Under the pieces are notes generated by a model that did not search any database, was not told the DNA's origin, and saw only the letters and a program-made list of their open reading frames with translations. A stretch of 64,000 bases of DNA from an uncultured Bacteroidales bacterium (lineage in GTDB: Bacteria; Bacteroidota; Bacteroidia; Bacteroidales; Bacteroidaceae). The stretch lies in NCBI GenBank assembly GCA_902779085.1, contig CACYZY010000005.1, forward strand, positions 1 through 64,000, given 5' to 3'. The position numbers and the translations under genes were made by a program. Numbering within the stretch: position 1 is the first letter of the stretch; each line of letters starts with the position of its first letter. Below are positions 17,847 through 26,096 of the stretch, one piece after another.

Positions 17847-18473
17847 ATGGCAAACATATTTCCTTCTAAAGAAGAATTAGGCAACACCTGGACCCACCTG
17901 ATTGGGGTAATCTTTGCGCTCTCATCCATCTGGATGGTGTGGCCTGCCATCGACACCAGCTGGCAGATGGCATTCGGCGTTTTCTTCTTTATCATAGGCA
18001 TGTTCCTGATGTTCCTCTCTAGTACCATCTACCACTGGGTCCGCCCCGGTGTGGCAAAAGAGATACTCCGCAAGTGTGACCATATCAGCATCTACGTAAT
18101 GATAGCCTGCTCTTATACCCCCATTTGTGTGGGAGTAATCGGAGGCTGGTTAGGATGGCTGGTATTCGGATTCCTATGGACGGTGGCACTGATAGGCAGC
18201 ATTGCCAAGATAGTGGCATTGGGCAAGTATCCACGCCTCTCGCTGGCGATGTATCTTGTCATGGGTTGGAGTGTGCTGATTATCTTCCCCAAGGTAATGG
18301 AGAAGCTGTCGCCACTCTCATTGGCATTTCTCATCAGCGAGGGTATTCTCTACACTGCAGGCACCTACTTCTATGCACACGACAAACAACCTCATTATCA
18401 CACCATCTGGCATGTATTCGTGCTCCTGGGCGCTATCGCCCACTGGAGTGTCATTCTCACTATCTTGCTGTAA
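17847..18473 (+). CDS. PAQR / hemolysin III family membrane protein (TrhA-like)
   Basis: A 208-residue protein with seven predicted membrane helices. Family marks are SSTIYHW after the second helix, CDHISIYVMIACSYTPICV in the third, and the C-terminal PHYHTIWHVFVLLGAIAHW, which supply the conserved Ser/His/Asp/His metal-site residues of PAQR proteins. Members range from bacterial hemolysin III to eukaryotic adiponectin receptors, which are zinc-dependent ceramidases; bacterial members are linked to membrane lipid homeostasis. Its position 24 bases behind a lipid acyltransferase fusion fits such a role, but the activity is unproven. Confidence 0.88.
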   Translation: MANIFPSKEELGNTWTHLIGVIFALSSIWMVWPAIDTSWQMAFGVFFFIIGMFLMFLSSTIYHWVRPGVAKEILRKCDHISIYVMIACSYTPICVGVIGGWLGWLVFGFLWTVALIGSIAKIVALGKYPRLSLAMYLVMGWSVLIIFPKVMEKLSPLSLAFLISEGILYTAGTYFYAHDKQPHYHTIWHVFVLLGAIAHWSVILTILL

Positions 18474-18526
18474 CATAAAAAACCATACTTTATTTTGTTC
18501 TGTCGTCAACTTGCATTATCTTTGCC

Positions 18527-18534
18527 TTATGAAC
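18527..18534 (+). promoter_or_regulatory. -7 box of the GH97 gene
   Basis: TATCTTTG, a full TAnnTTTG match, 16 bases before the ATG at 18551. Confidence 0.6.
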
Positions 18535-18550
18535 TAAATCATATATTACC

Positions 18551-20485
18551 ATGAAAAAGATAATGAGCATTGGGTTGGCATTGCTGTGCTGCAGCATGGT
18601 TGCCTTTGGTGCCGATACTGTTGTCACCTCTCCTAACGGACAAATCAAAGTGAGCATCAATACTACTGATGGACTCTCATGGACGGTAAGCCGTAATGGC
18701 AAGACGGTCTATACAGAAAGTGGCATCGCATTGAACGTAGGAGGAAAAATCTTAGGTGATAAAGCCAAAGTGAAAAGCATCAAGCAGAAGGCAGGCAGCC
18801 AGATCATCCACCCTGTAGTCCCTCTTAAATTTGCCGAAATTCGTGATAGTTACAATGAAGTAACTATCAATTACGGTGCTTACCAAGTGCTGCTGCGCGT
18901 AATGGACAATGCTGTGGCACACCGTTTCGTACTGAACCAGAAGGGTGATGTGGAGATAATGGACGAGCAATTCAACTTGCGTCCCGCCAATGACTTTACG
19001 GCACATTACCAGACTGCCAGTTCGTTTAACACCTCATACGAAGAGCTTTACCAGCACAAGAGCTTGTCCGAATGGCAACAGGATGACAAGATGGCTACTG
19101 CCCCCCTGTTGCTTTCAGCTCCTGACGACACTCAATTGTTAATCGGCGAGAGCGATGTGGATGACTATCCTCATATGTTCTTCCTGACAAAAAACGGTAC
19201 TATCACAACTACTTTCCCCAAAGCACCTATCAGTTGGGAGCCTCGTGGAGACCGTAGCGAGACCATCACCCAAGAAGCTGCATACATCGCCAAGACTAAT
19301 GGACAGAGAGCACTTCCTTGGCGTTGGGTGGCTGTGACAGACTCAAAAGGTATCATTGAACAGACCATACCTGTACAGTTGGCACGCCGAAGTGTATTGA
19401 CCGATACCAGTTGGATAAAGCCAGGACAATTCTCTTGGGAATGGTGGAACGGAGCCGCACCCTATGGGCCTGACGTAGATTTCAAGGCTGGCTGTAACTA
19501 CGATACCTATTGCTACTTTGCCGACTTTGCAGCCAAGTATGGCATTGAATACATTTTGCTCGACGAGGGATGGGCCAAGAGCACTACCGACCCCTTCAAC
19601 GGTAATGATGAACTGCGTTTGCCTGAGCTGATTAAATACTGCGATGCCAAAGGCGTGAAGATTGTGCTCTGGCTTCCTTGGCTGGCAGTGTATAACAACT
19701 TCGACACTATCTTCAAGACCTATGCTGACTGGGGCATCACTGCTGTGAAGATTGACTTCATGGATCATGCCGACCAATGGATGGTGAACTTCTACAAACG
19801 GGTAACTGCCGAAGCAGCCAAATACCATATCATCATTGACTGGCACGGAGCATTCACCCCAGCAGGCTTGGAACAGGAATATCCTAACTTGCTGAGCTAT
19901 GAAGGTGTGCTGGGCCTGGAACAAGGGGCAAGATGCACCACCGACAACACCCTCTTTATCCCCTTTATCCGTAATGCCGTAGGTCCCGCAGATTTCACCC
20001 CTGGTTGCATGTATAACATGCAACCCGAGCGCTATCGTGCTACCCGTCCTAACAGTGGAGCAATGGGTACACGCGCTTTCCAGATGGCACTTTATGTAGT
20101 TTTGGAGAGTGGCGTACAGATGTTGGCCGACAACCCTACACGCTACTACGAGGCAGACGATTGTACCCGTTACATCGCCAGTGTGCCCACCACATGGGAC
20201 GAAACACGTTGTTTGGCAGCTCAGGCAGGTGAATATGTGGTAGTAGCCAAACGAAAAGGCGCTAAGTGGTTTATCGGTGCCATCACCAACGGGACAGCTC
20301 GTGACCTGACACTCAGCCTGGATTTCCTGTCTGCAGGTCAGCACCAGCTCACTGCCTATAAAGACGGTAAGAATGCCGAATACCAGGCCATGCATTACAA
20401 CAAGGTGGAACAAAGCGTGAATGCATCTACCCAGTTAAACATCCATTTGGCCAAAAACGGTGGATGGGCAGCAGTCATTGAATAG
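18551..20485 (+). CDS. GH97 glycoside hydrolase (alpha-glucosidase/alpha-galactosidase family)
   Basis: A 644-residue exported enzyme with a signal peptide (about 1-21, cut after VAFGA). The N-terminal beta-sandwich begins VVTSPNGQIKVSI, typical of GH97. The TIM barrel contains WWNGAAPYGPDVDF, YILLDEGWAKS and VKIDFMDHADQW (Asp402 and Asp405), then LLSYEGVLGLEQ (Glu451). GH97 has inverting members with a glutamate base (SusB type) and retaining members with an aspartate nucleophile; the KIDFMD aspartates favour the retaining, alpha-galactosidase-like type, though this is not certain. A C-terminal beta domain ends the protein. It stands alone, without SusC/SusD. Confidence 0.9.
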   Translation: MKKIMSIGLALLCCSMVAFGADTVVTSPNGQIKVSINTTDGLSWTVSRNGKTVYTESGIALNVGGKILGDKAKVKSIKQKAGSQIIHPVVPLKFAEIRDSYNEVTINYGAYQVLLRVMDNAVAHRFVLNQKGDVEIMDEQFNLRPANDFTAHYQTASSFNTSYEELYQHKSLSEWQQDDKMATAPLLLSAPDDTQLLIGESDVDDYPHMFFLTKNGTITTTFPKAPISWEPRGDRSETITQEAAYIAKTNGQRALPWRWVAVTDSKGIIEQTIPVQLARRSVLTDTSWIKPGQFSWEWWNGAAPYGPDVDFKAGCNYDTYCYFADFAAKYGIEYILLDEGWAKSTTDPFNGNDELRLPELIKYCDAKGVKIVLWLPWLAVYNNFDTIFKTYADWGITAVKIDFMDHADQWMVNFYKRVTAEAAKYHIIIDWHGAFTPAGLEQEYPNLLSYEGVLGLEQGARCTTDNTLFIPFIRNAVGPADFTPGCMYNMQPERYRATRPNSGAMGTRAFQMALYVVLESGVQMLADNPTRYYEADDCTRYIASVPTTWDETRCLAAQAGEYVVVAKRKGAKWFIGAITNGTARDLTLSLDFLSAGQHQLTAYKDGKNAEYQAMHYNKVEQSVNASTQLNIHLAKNGGWAAVIE

Positions 20486-20605
20486 TCGCTATTCGTTTCG
20501 TTTTTAGGCAATATTTTTCGTTTTTGACTGATTGTACTTTCTAAATTCAAGAAAAATACGTAGATTTACACCCATTAGAATATAAATCTGACAAATTTTT
20601 TTAAT

Positions 20606-22177
20606 ATGGTACGTAAAATTAGATTGACTCTGGCCATCATTTTCTTCGTGTGCATCACCCTGATGTTCCTCGATTTCACAGGTGTCACCCACACTTGGTT
20701 CTCATGGATGGCGAAACTACAGTTCCTGCCTGCAGTGCTCGCACTCAACGTAGGAGTGATTATTCTGCTCATCGCCCTGACACTCATCTTCGGACGCATC
20801 TACTGCTCTGTGATCTGTCCTATGGGCGTGTTCCAGGACATCATCGCATGGTTCGGCAAGAAGGCCCGTCCCAAGAAGGAGCGCAAAATCCCTTACACCT
20901 ATTCAAAGGCTATGAGCGCACTGAGATACACAGTATTGGGTGTGTTCGTAATGGCCATCATCGCTGGTGTGGGATCATTCGTTGCCTTGCTGGCTCCATA
21001 CAGCTCTTATGGACGCATCGCCAGCAACATCTTCCAGCCTATTTATCGCTGGGGCAACAACATCCTGGCTTCCATCGCTGAGAAATATGACAGCTATGCC
21101 ATCTATGATGTCGATGTATGGGTAAAGTCAATGCCTACCTTCATCATCGCCGTCGTTACACTGGTCATTATCTTCATTCTGGCTTGGCGTAATGGCAGGA
21201 CCTATTGCAATACCATTTGCCCAGTTGGTACTGTGTTAGGCTTCTTCGCACGCTTCTCGTTCTTCCATGTGACTTTCGATGCCGAGAAGTGCAAGAACTG
21301 CAGCATGTGCTCACGCAACTGCAAGGCATCTTGTATCGACTATAAGACACACACCGTTGACTACAGCCGTTGTGTCACTTGCGGCAACTGTCTGGAGAAA
21401 TGTAAGTTCGGTGCACTGAGCTATAAGTTTGCCACACCTTCAATGGCTACCGCATTCCCAAAGCCAGTAGTGGTGGAGAAGCCAGCTCCTAAGGCAGAGG
21501 CTAAGGCAGAAGAGACAAAGGCTCCAGTGAAAGACCCAGGTCTGCGTACCTTCCTCACCACCATCGCTGTGGGTGCTGCAGCTGCGGCTAAGGCACAGAT
21601 CATCCCTGAGGCTACCGACAAGAAGGTGGACGGTGGTCTGGCTGAGATTGCCGACAAGGTGAAGCCCAACCGTGCTACCAGAATCGTGCCTCCAGGAGCA
21701 GTGAGCCTGAAGAACATGGCGAGCCACTGTACAGGTTGCCAGCTCTGCGTTTCTGCTTGTCCAAACGGAGTGTTGCGTCCAAGCACCGACCTGATGACCC
21801 TGATGCAGCCTGAGGCAAGCTACGAGGTGGGCTATTGCCGTCCTGAGTGCGTACGTTGCTCTGAGGTTTGTCCTGCTGGTGCCATCAAGCTGATTGATGT
21901 GGCAGAGAAGTCATCCATCCAGATTGGTCATGCCGTATGGACACGCGAGCTCTGCGTGCCTATCAAAGACGGTCAGGAGTGCGGCAACTGTGCACGTCAC
22001 TGTCCTACAAGCGCCATCACTATGGTGCCACTTGATGCCAACGATCCTAAGTCATTGAAGATTCCTGTGGTGAACGAGGAACTCTGCATCGGTTGTGGTG
22101 CTTGCGAGAATCTCTGTCCTTCACGTCCGCTGAGTGCTATCCACGTAGAAGGCCACGAAGTACACAGAACCATCTAA
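20606..22177 (+). CDS. Membrane-bound polyferredoxin (NapH/NosR-like 4Fe-4S protein)
   Basis: A 523-residue protein. The N-terminal 215 residues carry about five membrane helices with the two CxxxCP motifs CSVICPMG and CNTICPVG at helix ends, as in the NapH/NosR quinol-linked group. Then come many ferredoxin clusters: CKNCSMCSRNC, CVTCGNCLEKC, CTGCQLCVSACP, CRPECVRCSEVCP, CGNCARHCP and CIGCGACENLCP. Between them lies an Ala/Lys-rich linker and a hydrophobic alanine stretch (TIAVGAAAAAKA) resembling a Tat-type signal remnant. It probably moves electrons between the quinone pool and partners. Two Tat-type Fe-S aldo/keto reductases follow 12 bases later and are likely its partners. A -7-like TAGATTTA lies upstream at 20561-20568. 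Confidence 0.8.
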   Translation: MVRKIRLTLAIIFFVCITLMFLDFTGVTHTWFSWMAKLQFLPAVLALNVGVIILLIALTLIFGRIYCSVICPMGVFQDIIAWFGKKARPKKERKIPYTYSKAMSALRYTVLGVFVMAIIAGVGSFVALLAPYSSYGRIASNIFQPIYRWGNNILASIAEKYDSYAIYDVDVWVKSMPTFIIAVVTLVIIFILAWRNGRTYCNTICPVGTVLGFFARFSFFHVTFDAEKCKNCSMCSRNCKASCIDYKTHTVDYSRCVTCGNCLEKCKFGALSYKFATPSMATAFPKPVVVEKPAPKAEAKAEETKAPVKDPGLRTFLTTIAVGAAAAAKAQIIPEATDKKVDGGLAEIADKVKPNRATRIVPPGAVSLKNMASHCTGCQLCVSACPNGVLRPSTDLMTLMQPEASYEVGYCRPECVRCSEVCPAGAIKLIDVAEKSSIQIGHAVWTRELCVPIKDGQECGNCARHCPTSAITMVPLDANDPKSLKIPVVNEELCIGCGACENLCPSRPLSAIHVEGHEVHRTI

Positions 22178-22189
22178 TTGACAATTACG

Positions 22190-23599
22190 ATGGCTAATAA
22201 CAATATAAGTCGCCGTGGATTCCTGAAGGTGATGGGAGCTGGCGCCACAGTAGCTGCAGGCGCGGCAATGGAAAGTTGCCAACCTAAACAGCAAATTTCA
22301 GTGGCTGGCACTCATACTGGGCCTTTGCCAACAGGGCAAATGACCATGCGCGAAAATCCCAATACTGGCGATAAGGTGTCAGTGCTAGGATATGGTTTTA
22401 TGCGTCTGCCAACAGTTGACGGAGGCAGTGCGCGTGAGACAGCAGCCGACATTGACCAAGAGCGTGTAAACGAACTGACAGATGTGGCACTGGCTCATGG
22501 CATCAACTATTTCGACACATCTCCCGCCTATTGCCGAGGTGGTTCTGAGCGTTCAATGGGCATAGCCCTAAGTCGTTATCCGAGAGACTCCTACTATATA
22601 GCTACTAAGATGTCGAATTTCGCTCCTGCACAATTTCCACGCGAAGCCAGCATGGCTTTGTTTGAGAATTCACTGAAGGAGCTGCAGACTGACTACATAG
22701 ATTACTATCTGCTGCATGGCATCGGCATGGGGGGAGGTTTGAAAGAGTTCAATGAGCGATTTATCGACAATGGCATACTTGACTGGTTGGTCGAACAGAA
22801 GAAAGCTGGACGCATCCGCAACCTGGGTTTCTCCTATCATGGCGACATTAAAGTGTTCGATCTGCTCCTCCAATGGCATGACGAAGGCAAATATCATTGG
22901 GACTTCGCACAGATTCAGCTCAACTACATGGACTGGCTCCATGCAAAGGAAATCAACGCCCGCAATACCAATGGAGAATATCTCTATGGAGAGTTGAACC
23001 GCAGGGGCATTCCTGTGGTGGTAATGGAACCCCTGCTGGGAGGTCGCCTTTCCAGACTTCCTGATGATGCCGTGGTAATGCTCAAACAACGAAGGCCGGA
23101 AGACAGTGTGGCATCATGGGCATTCCGATGGGTAGCATCACTGCCAGGAGTGCTGACTGCCCTAAGTGGCATGACTATGATGGAGCATCTGGAAGACAAT
23201 CTGCGCAGCTTGGCTCCATTAGTGCCTCTTACTGAAGATGACAAGGAATATTTGGAACAGACCACCTTACGAGTTCTCGCCACACCTACTATCCAATGTA
23301 ATGATTGCAAATACTGCATGCCTTGTCCTTACGGACTCGACATCCCTGCAATTTTCATACATTATAATAAATGTGCATACGAGAAGAACATCCCTACAAG
23401 CAAGGGTGATTCCAACTATAGGTCTGCAAGGCGCGCTTTCCTTGTGGGCTACGACCGCAGTGTGCCGAAGCTTCGTCAGGCAAGTCACTGTACCGGTTGT
23501 AACCAATGCTCACCTCATTGCCCTCAACGCATAGATATACCAGGTGAAATGCAGCGTATAGACAAATATGTTGAAGCATTAAAACAAGAAACTATCTAA
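22190..23599 (+). CDS. Exported aldo/keto reductase with C-terminal 4Fe-4S centres (copy 1)
   Basis: A 469-residue protein; ATG 22190 is chosen over the in-frame TTG at 22178. The N-terminus has a twin-arginine signal (SRRGFLKVMGAGATVAAG) ending in Cys30 (AAMESC), which could be a Tat lipoprotein cleavage site. The aldo/keto reductase barrel has the tetrad segments YFDTSPAY, IATKMSN and YYLLHG. The C-terminus has CNDCKYCMPCPYGLDIP and CTGCNQCSPHCPQRIDIP, enough for two 4Fe-4S clusters. Substrate unknown. It lies between the polyferredoxin gene and a second, closely similar copy 2 bases downstream, suggesting tandem duplication. Confidence 0.85.
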   Translation: MANNNISRRGFLKVMGAGATVAAGAAMESCQPKQQISVAGTHTGPLPTGQMTMRENPNTGDKVSVLGYGFMRLPTVDGGSARETAADIDQERVNELTDVALAHGINYFDTSPAYCRGGSERSMGIALSRYPRDSYYIATKMSNFAPAQFPREASMALFENSLKELQTDYIDYYLLHGIGMGGGLKEFNERFIDNGILDWLVEQKKAGRIRNLGFSYHGDIKVFDLLLQWHDEGKYHWDFAQIQLNYMDWLHAKEINARNTNGEYLYGELNRRGIPVVVMEPLLGGRLSRLPDDAVVMLKQRRPEDSVASWAFRWVASLPGVLTALSGMTMMEHLEDNLRSLAPLVPLTEDDKEYLEQTTLRVLATPTIQCNDCKYCMPCPYGLDIPAIFIHYNKCAYEKNIPTSKGDSNYRSARRAFLVGYDRSVPKLRQASHCTGCNQCSPHCPQRIDIPGEMQRIDKYVEALKQETI

Positions 23600-23601
23600 T
23601 T

Positions 23602-25026
23602 ATGGCTAATAATATCAACCGTCGTGGATTCCTGAAGGTCATGGGAGCAGGAGCCACAGTTGCAGCAGGTGCAGCTGTGGCAAGTTGTGCCCCCAAGAAG
23701 AATGCTGAGTACGACCCAGCCGGACATCATACGACAGAAGTTCCCAAGGGAACAATGACCTACCGCACCAACCCCACTACAGGCGATAAAGTATCGCTCT
23801 TGGGTTACGGCTGCATGCGCTGGCCTACCCTTCCAAAGCCAGATGAGAATGGCAATATCATCGACCAGGAGCGTGTGAACGAGCTGATTGACTATGCAAT
23901 GGAGCATGGTGTAAACTACTACGATACGGCTCCCGTATATGTGCAGGGCCAGTCAGAGCGTGCCACCGGCATTGCCCTGAAGCGCCATCCACGCGAGAGT
24001 TTCTACGTGGCTACCAAGATGTCCAACCAACGCTTTGCAGGTCAAGGGCTATCGCCACAGGAACTGCTAAAGCGCTCACAGGAGATGTATTACAACTCAT
24101 TCAAGGAGTTGCAGATTGACTATATCGACTACTATCTGCTGCACTCTATCGGAGGCGGTAGCGGTATTCCTTTGCTGATGGAACGATTCTTCGACAACGG
24201 TATGCTCGACTTCCTCGTAAAAGAGAAAGAAGCAGGCAGGATTCGCAACCTGGGCTGGTCGTTCCACGGCGATGTAGCAGTGTTCGACTACATGCTGCAG
24301 TTGCATGACGAAGGCAAATATAAGTGGGATTTTGTGCAGATTCAGATGAACTACCTCGACTGGACCCATGCCAAGGAAACCAACCCACGCAATGTCAATG
24401 CCGAGTATCTGTATGGCGAACTGGCCAAACGCAACATACCTTGCACCATCATGGAGCCTTTGTTGGGAGGCCGATTGTCAAATGTACCCAACCACATCGT
24501 GGCACGCCTCAAGCAGCAAGAGCCTGAGAACAGCGTGGCATCCTGGGCCTTCCGTTTCTGCGGTACCTTCCCTATGGTGCTGAGTGTGCTGAGCGGTATG
24601 ACCTATATGGAGCACCTGCAGGACAACATCCGCAGTTTGGCACCAGTGGTACCGTTGTCAGAGGCCGACCTGGCTTATCTGGAAGACACCGCCAGCCTGA
24701 TGGTCACCTACCCCACCATCCCGTGCAACAGTTGTCAGTACTGCATGCCTTGTCCTTACGGATTGGATATCCCAGGCATTCTCGTTCATTACAACAAGTG
24801 CGTGAACGAGGGCAACATTCCTGAGAGCATGCAAGACCCCAACTACAAGAAAGCTCGTCAGGCATTCTTGGTGGGATATGACCGTGCAGTGCCCAAGCTC
24901 CGTCAGGCCAGTCATTGCACCAGTTGCAACCAGTGTTCACCCGAGTGTCCGCAACGCATCAACATCCCTGCTCAGATGCAAAAGATTGATGCTTATGTAG
25001 AGAAGCTGAAGCAAGGAACGCTGTAA
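23602..25026 (+). CDS. Exported aldo/keto reductase with C-terminal 4Fe-4S centres (copy 2)
   Basis: A 474-residue paralogue of the preceding gene. It has the same Tat signal (NRRGFLKVMGAGATVAAG) with Cys29 (AVASC), the same barrel landmarks (YYDTAPVY, VATKMSN, YYLLHS) and the same Fe-S tail (CNSCQYCMPCPYGLDIP, CTSCNQCSPECPQRINIP). The signal peptides are almost identical, whereas the inserts near the active site differ (RFAGQGLSPQELLKRS and GGGSGIPL here), so the two copies may have different substrates. A terminator ends the three-gene operon. Confidence 0.85.
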   Translation: MANNINRRGFLKVMGAGATVAAGAAVASCAPKKNAEYDPAGHHTTEVPKGTMTYRTNPTTGDKVSLLGYGCMRWPTLPKPDENGNIIDQERVNELIDYAMEHGVNYYDTAPVYVQGQSERATGIALKRHPRESFYVATKMSNQRFAGQGLSPQELLKRSQEMYYNSFKELQIDYIDYYLLHSIGGGSGIPLLMERFFDNGMLDFLVKEKEAGRIRNLGWSFHGDVAVFDYMLQLHDEGKYKWDFVQIQMNYLDWTHAKETNPRNVNAEYLYGELAKRNIPCTIMEPLLGGRLSNVPNHIVARLKQQEPENSVASWAFRFCGTFPMVLSVLSGMTYMEHLQDNIRSLAPVVPLSEADLAYLEDTASLMVTYPTIPCNSCQYCMPCPYGLDIPGILVHYNKCVNEGNIPESMQDPNYKKARQAFLVGYDRAVPKLRQASHCTSCNQCSPECPQRINIPAQMQKIDAYVEKLKQGTL

Positions 25027-25033
25027 AACGATC

Positions 25034-25061
25034 AAGGGGGGAATTTCTTCCCCCTTTTTTT
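25034..25061 (+). terminator. Intrinsic terminator of the polyferredoxin/reductase operon
   Basis: AAGGGGG (25034-25040) pairs with CCCCCTT (25050-25056), followed by seven T. Confidence 0.9.
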
Positions 25062-25105
25062 ATGCTCTATCCTAAGGATAAAAAAACTTCAGCAATTACA
25101 GATAG

Positions 25106-25135
25106 ATTATCCCCACCGATTTTGGTGGGGATAAT
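25106..25135. terminator. Second, symmetric terminator-like hairpin
   Basis: Perfect 12-bp stem (25106-25117 with 25124-25135) with a 6-base loop, followed by TATTT. It abuts the stop of a short minus-strand frame at 25139 and may serve that side, although the minus-strand exit lacks a strong U-tract. Confidence 0.6.
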
Positions 25136-25138
25136 TAT

Positions 25139-25354
25139 TTACTTCAAGATAAATCCTATCTTCCTACGATTGTCTTTCGGTCGGGCTGCAAAGTGCAGCC
25201 AATAGACATAGCTGGTTGGAGTGCCTCCCTCGCTCCGCATGGTTTTTCGTTCAAGGAACAGTTCATCGAGCTCTTGCTGTTTCTGGTCGGCAATGTCAAG
25301 TATTATTACCATGTAACGAAGGGACTGTAGTCGAATGCCACATGGTTCGAGCAC
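25139..25354 (-). CDS. Possible small gene or gene remnant
   Basis: An unrecognised 71-codon frame starting with GTG (upstream in-frame stop 15 bases before). The residues are plausible for protein (IADQKQQELDELFLERKT, YVYWLHFAARPKDNRRK), it uses codons like its neighbours, and a hairpin sits right after its stop. No promoter match is seen upstream. It could be the surviving C-terminal part of a decayed gene. No function can be given. Confidence 0.25.
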   Translation of the reverse strand: MLEPCGIRLQSLRYMVIILDIADQKQQELDELFLERKTMRSEGGTPTSYVYWLHFAARPKDNRRKIGFILK

Positions 25355-25574
25355 TTGCCAATTACATCAGTTTTTAAGCACAAAATCACACATTTCAATT
25401 TGATTATCAATATAGTTACAATATAGTATTTTTATTAAAAACACCTTGATACCCTTGACATTTGGCGTAATATAGACAAATAACATCGCTACTATGAAAG
25501 TTGATTTATTTTCATTGGGAGGTGAAGATTTAAGATTTGAGGACAATTGATACAGGAGAAGGTGTCCACCATGA
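25355..25574. other. AT-rich non-coding stretch
   Basis: No convincing gene, tRNA or promoter-gene pair is seen here. It leads into the repeat structure at 25575. Confidence 0.5.
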
Positions 25575-25613
25575 CATCACCTCATCACCACATCACCTCA
25601 TCACATCATCACA
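25575..25613 (+). repeat. Left octamer repeat tract, five CATCAC units every 8 bp
   Basis: CATCAC begins at 25575, 25583, 25591, 25599 and 25607, an exact 8-bp period. A period of 8 rules out a coding repeat. Bases 25578-25605 are the inverted copy of 25753-25780 with 27 of 28 matches. Confidence 0.85.
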
Positions 25614-25655
25614 TTCAATATTATCATTTCATCACCTACATAAGTAGCAATATGC

Positions 25656-25704
25656 TTACTTAATATTATATATATTATATAATAATATATATAATATTAA
25701 GTAA
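25656..25704. repeat. Perfect AT-rich palindrome (23-bp arms, 3-base centre)
   Basis: Bases 25658-25678 and 25682-25702 are exact inverted copies; two more A-T pairs extend each arm. The centre (25680) coincides with the centre of the outer inverted octamer tracts (25679), giving one concentric structure of about 200 bp. Confidence 0.9.
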
Positions 25705-25752
25705 AGTTTGGATGGAACATTTTTGGTGACTTACTAAAACACAAAAACAAAA

Positions 25753-25780
25753 TGTGATGAGGTGATGTGGTGATGTGGTG
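25753..25780 (-). repeat. Right octamer repeat tract (inverted copy)
   Basis: GTGATG begins at 25754, 25762 and 25770, with a partial unit at 25778, again every 8 bp and inverted with respect to the left tract. Confidence 0.85.
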
Positions 25781-25783
25781 CAA

Positions 25784-26058
25784 TATAAGCAAAACTGCAT
25801 ATACAACACTACATGAAAAATTGCACCAGGCCCAGCCCCAGCAGCAAGCACAACTATTAATTCCCCTAAACTGTCGGCTTAATTCTTGTAAAACCACCTC
25901 TTTTTCTTCTTCTAAATGAAACGAGGGCTTTCTGGGGGCTATAATGGCCCCTGGCGCCATTGCATATTTTTGTACATTATGGCGATGTATATTTGCATGC
26001 TATAGAAAGGTAGTTGAAGAAAAAAAATCAAAAAATAATAATATTTTTTAGTATATCA
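25784..26058. other. Non-coding stretch between repeat and RNA promoter
   Basis: The minus strand has an open frame (25697-25960) starting APGAIIAPRKPSFHLEEEKEVV, but it runs through the repeat tract and has a Cys/Trp-rich tail, so it is not accepted as a gene. No other feature seen. Confidence 0.45.
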
Positions 26059-26090
26059 TTTGCATATATAAAATATATTTTATATCTTTG
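26059..26090 (+). promoter_or_regulatory. Strong promoter of a candidate non-coding RNA
   Basis: TTTG (26059-26062), 20-bp spacing, TATCTTTG (26083-26090). The predicted start (about 26095-26098) coincides with the first base of the first helix of the RNA. Confidence 0.75.
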
Positions 26091-26096
26091 TATTAC

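Noticed and set aside
19343-20413. 356-codon frame opposite the GH97 gene
   Set aside because: Antisense shadow with low-complexity His/Cys/Val-rich sequence; GH97 is clearly coding.
25106-25117. DnaA box (TTATCCCCACC)
   Set aside because: It is one arm of a perfect hairpin and has two differences from TTATCCACA; no cluster of boxes is present.
25575-25780. CRISPR array
   Set aside because: The period is 8 bp with no spacers, and no cas genes are present.
25697-25960. 87-codon minus-strand frame starting APGAIIAPRKP
   Set aside because: It reads through the octamer repeat tract and ends in a Cys/Trp/His-rich tail with no family resemblance.
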